From Acephala macrosclerotiorum (Eukaryota; Ascomycota; Leotiomycetes; Helotiales; Mollisiaceae): a stretch of 10,673 nucleotides of DNA. This document shows, one piece after another, positions 8,911-10,673 of this stretch (position 1 is the first letter of the stretch; each line of letters begins with the position of its first letter). The notes beneath the pieces are model-generated. The model saw only the letters and a program-made list of their open reading frames with translations, made no database searches and had not been told where the DNA came from. Both the position numbers and the translations under genes were made by a program. The stretch is taken from positions 1,943-12,615 of the forward strand of contig MU119920.1 of the NCBI GenBank assembly GCA_014904845.1, given 5' to 3'.

Positions 8911-9580
8911 CACAAGATGACGATGGGAAAGACTACGGAGATCCTCTTCGGTGGGGAAAGAGTCATGGCATGAGGTCGGCAATGCGGCTGAGGATTGCGC
9001 AGGAAAATGGTCCCGATTTGCTCAGAGTTGCGCCTTTTTAACAAATCAACCGAGGCAGTCATAGGCAGTAACCATTATAAAAACGTACTTTTTTATATTA
9101 TTTCAATACATATACTGCGCGCTAGGCTTGGATCCTCGCACTCTAATTGGCTCAAATTGAAAATATATAATACGTATTTTTTATTGCCTGTCCGGCTTAA
9201 GGACTAATGCCAACTTTTCTATATGCACGTGATATCAACACTTCCAACAATGAGCGATTTCACTCAAATTTAACCGAGGTGCCCAAATGGAGCTATTTGA
9301 TTGGTTCATTAAGGATTTTGCAGCAGGGGTAGTTACGCAGCAGCTTCGGACTAATATGCAGCCGATCCGGTGAAGAACACCAAAACCTCGATTTACGTTG
9401 CGACTACAATTAAAGGTTATTTGCTAATACAAACTGTGTAAGACTTACAAATAAGTTGAAACTCAATTAAATACCGCCAGATTTCAAGTTTTAAGCGATT
9501 CTATTAATCCGTTGTTGTGCAAATCAATAGAATGTAGTCGCACTCAGCAAAAATGGCGACCGCAAAACTCTCTCAAGTGC
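8911..9580 (-). promoter_or_regulatory. Upstream region of the NLR-like gene; no other gene seen
   Basis: No convincing coding frame was found. Reading toward the minus-strand gene there is a CCAAT box (9150-9146) about 240 bp upstream of the ATG and a TATA-like TTTTATAA (9083-9076) about 170 bp upstream. A CACGTG E-box lies at 9226-9231. These are candidates only. From about 9160 on, composition becomes more A/T-rich and no motif stands out before the repeat array. Confidence 0.3.
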
Positions 9581-9585
9581 GTTTC

Positions 9586-9790
9586 TGCCTTAGGCATTAA
9601 GGCATTTACTTAGTGCTGGACGTCTCTACGGCTGCGTAGCTTTTAAGGGGTGTCCCAGGGGGTCTCCCCCTGGAATATATACTAAGAAGAGTGATTTAAA
9701 TTGATTAAATCGATCGTAGTAACTCGATATAAGAGACGGGGGTTCCAAGGGGTGTCCCCCTGGTGTGAGGTTCTGCTGGAAGTACGTTTT
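9586..9790. repeat. Hairpin repeat unit A (205 bp)
   Basis: The unit begins with the near-palindrome TGCCTTAGGCA. It holds two GC-rich hairpins. H1 (9655-9673) is a perfect 8-bp stem CCAGGGGG/CCCCCTGG with loop TCT. H2 (9745-9763) is CCAAGGGG/CCCCCTGG with loop TGT and one mismatch. Between them lies an AT-rich spacer containing ATCGATCG. The same order is found in the next unit. No reading frame is conserved between copies, so this looks like non-coding repeat DNA. Confidence 0.75.
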
Positions 9791-10008
9791 TGCCTTAGGC
9801 ACCAAGGCTTCTAGCTGTAAACACTTAAAAATCCAGCTGCGCAGCTCTCGAGGAGGGTCCCAGGGAGTCTCCCCCTAGAATTATATGCTAAAGTAAAGTG
9901 ATTTATATTGATTGAATCGATCGTAGCATTTCAATATAAAAGACGGGGGTCCCAGGGGGTGTCCCTCTGGTAATAAGGCTCCGTAGCAACTGGGTCTCTG
10001 CCTTAGGC
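9791..10008. repeat. Hairpin repeat unit B (218 bp)
   Basis: This is a direct repeat of unit A. It has TGCCTTAGGCA at its start, a perfect 12-bp palindrome AGCTGCGCAGCT (9835-9846), H1 at 9860-9878 (CCAGGGAG, TCT, CCCCCTAG; two mismatches), the spacer with GAATCGATCGTAG, and H2 at 9952-9970 (CCAGGGGG, TGT, CCCTCTGG; one mismatch). Many differences from unit A are C/T or G/A transitions, as expected if duplicated copies were lightly RIP-mutated. Confidence 0.75.
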
Positions 10009-10052
10009 ACTAAGGAGCTTATCAGCTTATCGGCTCTCACCGCCCGGCAGAA
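10009..10052. repeat. Partial hairpin repeat unit C
   Basis: A third TGCCTTAGGCA (10009-10019) is followed by CTAAGGAGCTT, matching the start of units A and B. The similarity then fades and no hairpin follows. It may be a truncated last copy of the array; its right edge is uncertain. Confidence 0.5.
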
Positions 10053-10233
10053 TCTGGAACCCACTTCAATAACTATCTCAACTTCAAATCCTTATAAAAC
10101 GCTCAAATTAAGAGCTTTTAACTTAGAATTTGAAATAGAGGTAAATTGAGTAGATTAATAAAGTCGAAGGCTTTGTAGCCCCCCGCAGAGGCGCCCTCGC
10201 GAGGCCTGGGGAGCAAAATGTGCGTCGAGTAAA

Positions 10234-10295
10234 GAAAGAAAAGGCCCGTCCGCTATTGGCTCGCTTAGCGAGCCGCCGGACGGACCTTTTCTTTC
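10234..10295. repeat. Large foldback palindrome (62 bp)
   Basis: Arms at 10234-10252 and 10277-10295 pair over 19 positions with a single mismatch (C10245 opposite A10284, explicable as one G-to-A change). After an asymmetric internal loop (5 versus 2 bases), an inner perfect 7-bp stem GGCTCGC/GCGAGCC closes on the loop TTA. No T-run or gene start suggests a bacterial-type terminator. It may be a relic of a foldback or MITE-like element, or a hairpin-forming repeat related in style to the array on its left. A perfect 10-bp palindrome, CCTCGCGAGG, lies nearby at 10195-10204. Confidence 0.7.
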
Positions 10296-10311
10296 GGAAC
10301 GAGAGAAACAT

Positions 10312-10507
10312 TTTTAATTTTATATAAATAAATATTTTAAATAATATTAATATTAATTAATTATTGTTTAATTATTTATAAATATTTTTTAAATATTTTA
10401 TAAAAATTTATTTTAATTAAAATTTTATAATATTTATAAAAATTTAATTATAAAAATATATTATATTTATTTTTATAATTTAATAAAAAAAAATTTATTT
10501 AAATTTA

Positions 10508-10543
<36 letters not shown>

Positions 10544-10673
10544 TAATTTTAAATAATTAAATAAATTATAATAATATTTTTATAAAATATATATTAAATT
10601 TTTTTTTTATTATTAATTAATATAATAAATTAATAAATAAAATTTATAAAAAATAATTAAAATTAAAATTAAT
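10312..10673. other. Extreme AT block with (TAA)10 microsatellite
   Basis: From 10321 to the window end only one base (a G near 10375) is not A or T by hand count. A pure (TAA)10 run occupies 10513-10542. No gene is possible here. The block resembles 3861-5105 and is read as a fully eroded RIP-type repeat; it probably continues beyond the window. Confidence 0.75.

Noticed and set aside
8911..8982. Starting the NLR-like gene at 8982
   Set aside because: The codon at 8982 is TTG; the first in-frame ATG with a purine at -3 is at 8910.
9287..9373. 28-codon plus-strand ATG frame
   Set aside because: Too short, with no motif or supporting context.
9586..10052. Hairpin array as GC clusters of mitochondrial DNA
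   Set aside because: The hairpins are reminiscent of mitochondrial GC clusters, but the neighbouring spliced NLR gene of normal composition argues for nuclear DNA.
10123..10311. 62-codon minus-strand frame over the foldback palindrome
   Set aside because: Its composition is explained by the palindrome and AT-rich flank; there is no recognisable domain.

Overview
The window looks like nuclear DNA of a filamentous ascomycete (Pezizomycotina). The coding stretches have ordinary base composition, introns are short (50-67 bp, GT...AG), and one gene is a typical fungal STAND/NLR-like protein. Gene islands alternate abruptly with blocks that are almost pure A/T, the pattern left when repeats are mutated by RIP (repeat-induced point mutation). 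The species cannot be named from the sequence.

Layout. 1-600: AT-rich block, about 12% G+C by hand count. 601-3860: a gene island with two tandem, same-strand, paralogous genes of unknown function (785-1681 and 2047-3429). Each has two degenerate copies of a short motif of the type YRxxFGxYxGKxLxEVPxxYLxxL and a shared Trp-rich C-terminal domain. Upstream of the first gene lies what appears to be a decayed, frameshifted further copy of the short motif. 3861-5105: an extreme AT block, under 2% G+C over most of its length. 5150-8910 (minus strand): a four-exon gene for a predicted 1194-residue NLR-like protein. It has an RRM-like N-terminus, a SesB-type alpha/beta hydrolase and a NACHT NTPase, and ends in a disordered Pro/Gln/Tyr-rich tail where C-terminal repeats would be usual. 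8911-9580: its upstream region, without a recognisable gene. 9586-10052: a tandem repeat of about 205-218 bp whose units carry paired GC-rich hairpins. 10234-10295: a large foldback palindrome. 10312-10673: a block with a single G/C base in about 350 bp, containing (TAA)10.

How the parts relate. The NLR-like gene is the only one with a predictable role: signal-dependent NTPase switching coupled to an esterase/lipase-like effector, as proposed for fungal nonself recognition and heterokaryon incompatibility. Nothing in the sequence ties it to the two paralogs. Both gene sets sit beside RIP-type DNA, a setting where lineage-specific genes are often found. No tRNA, rRNA or CRISPR array was recognised.
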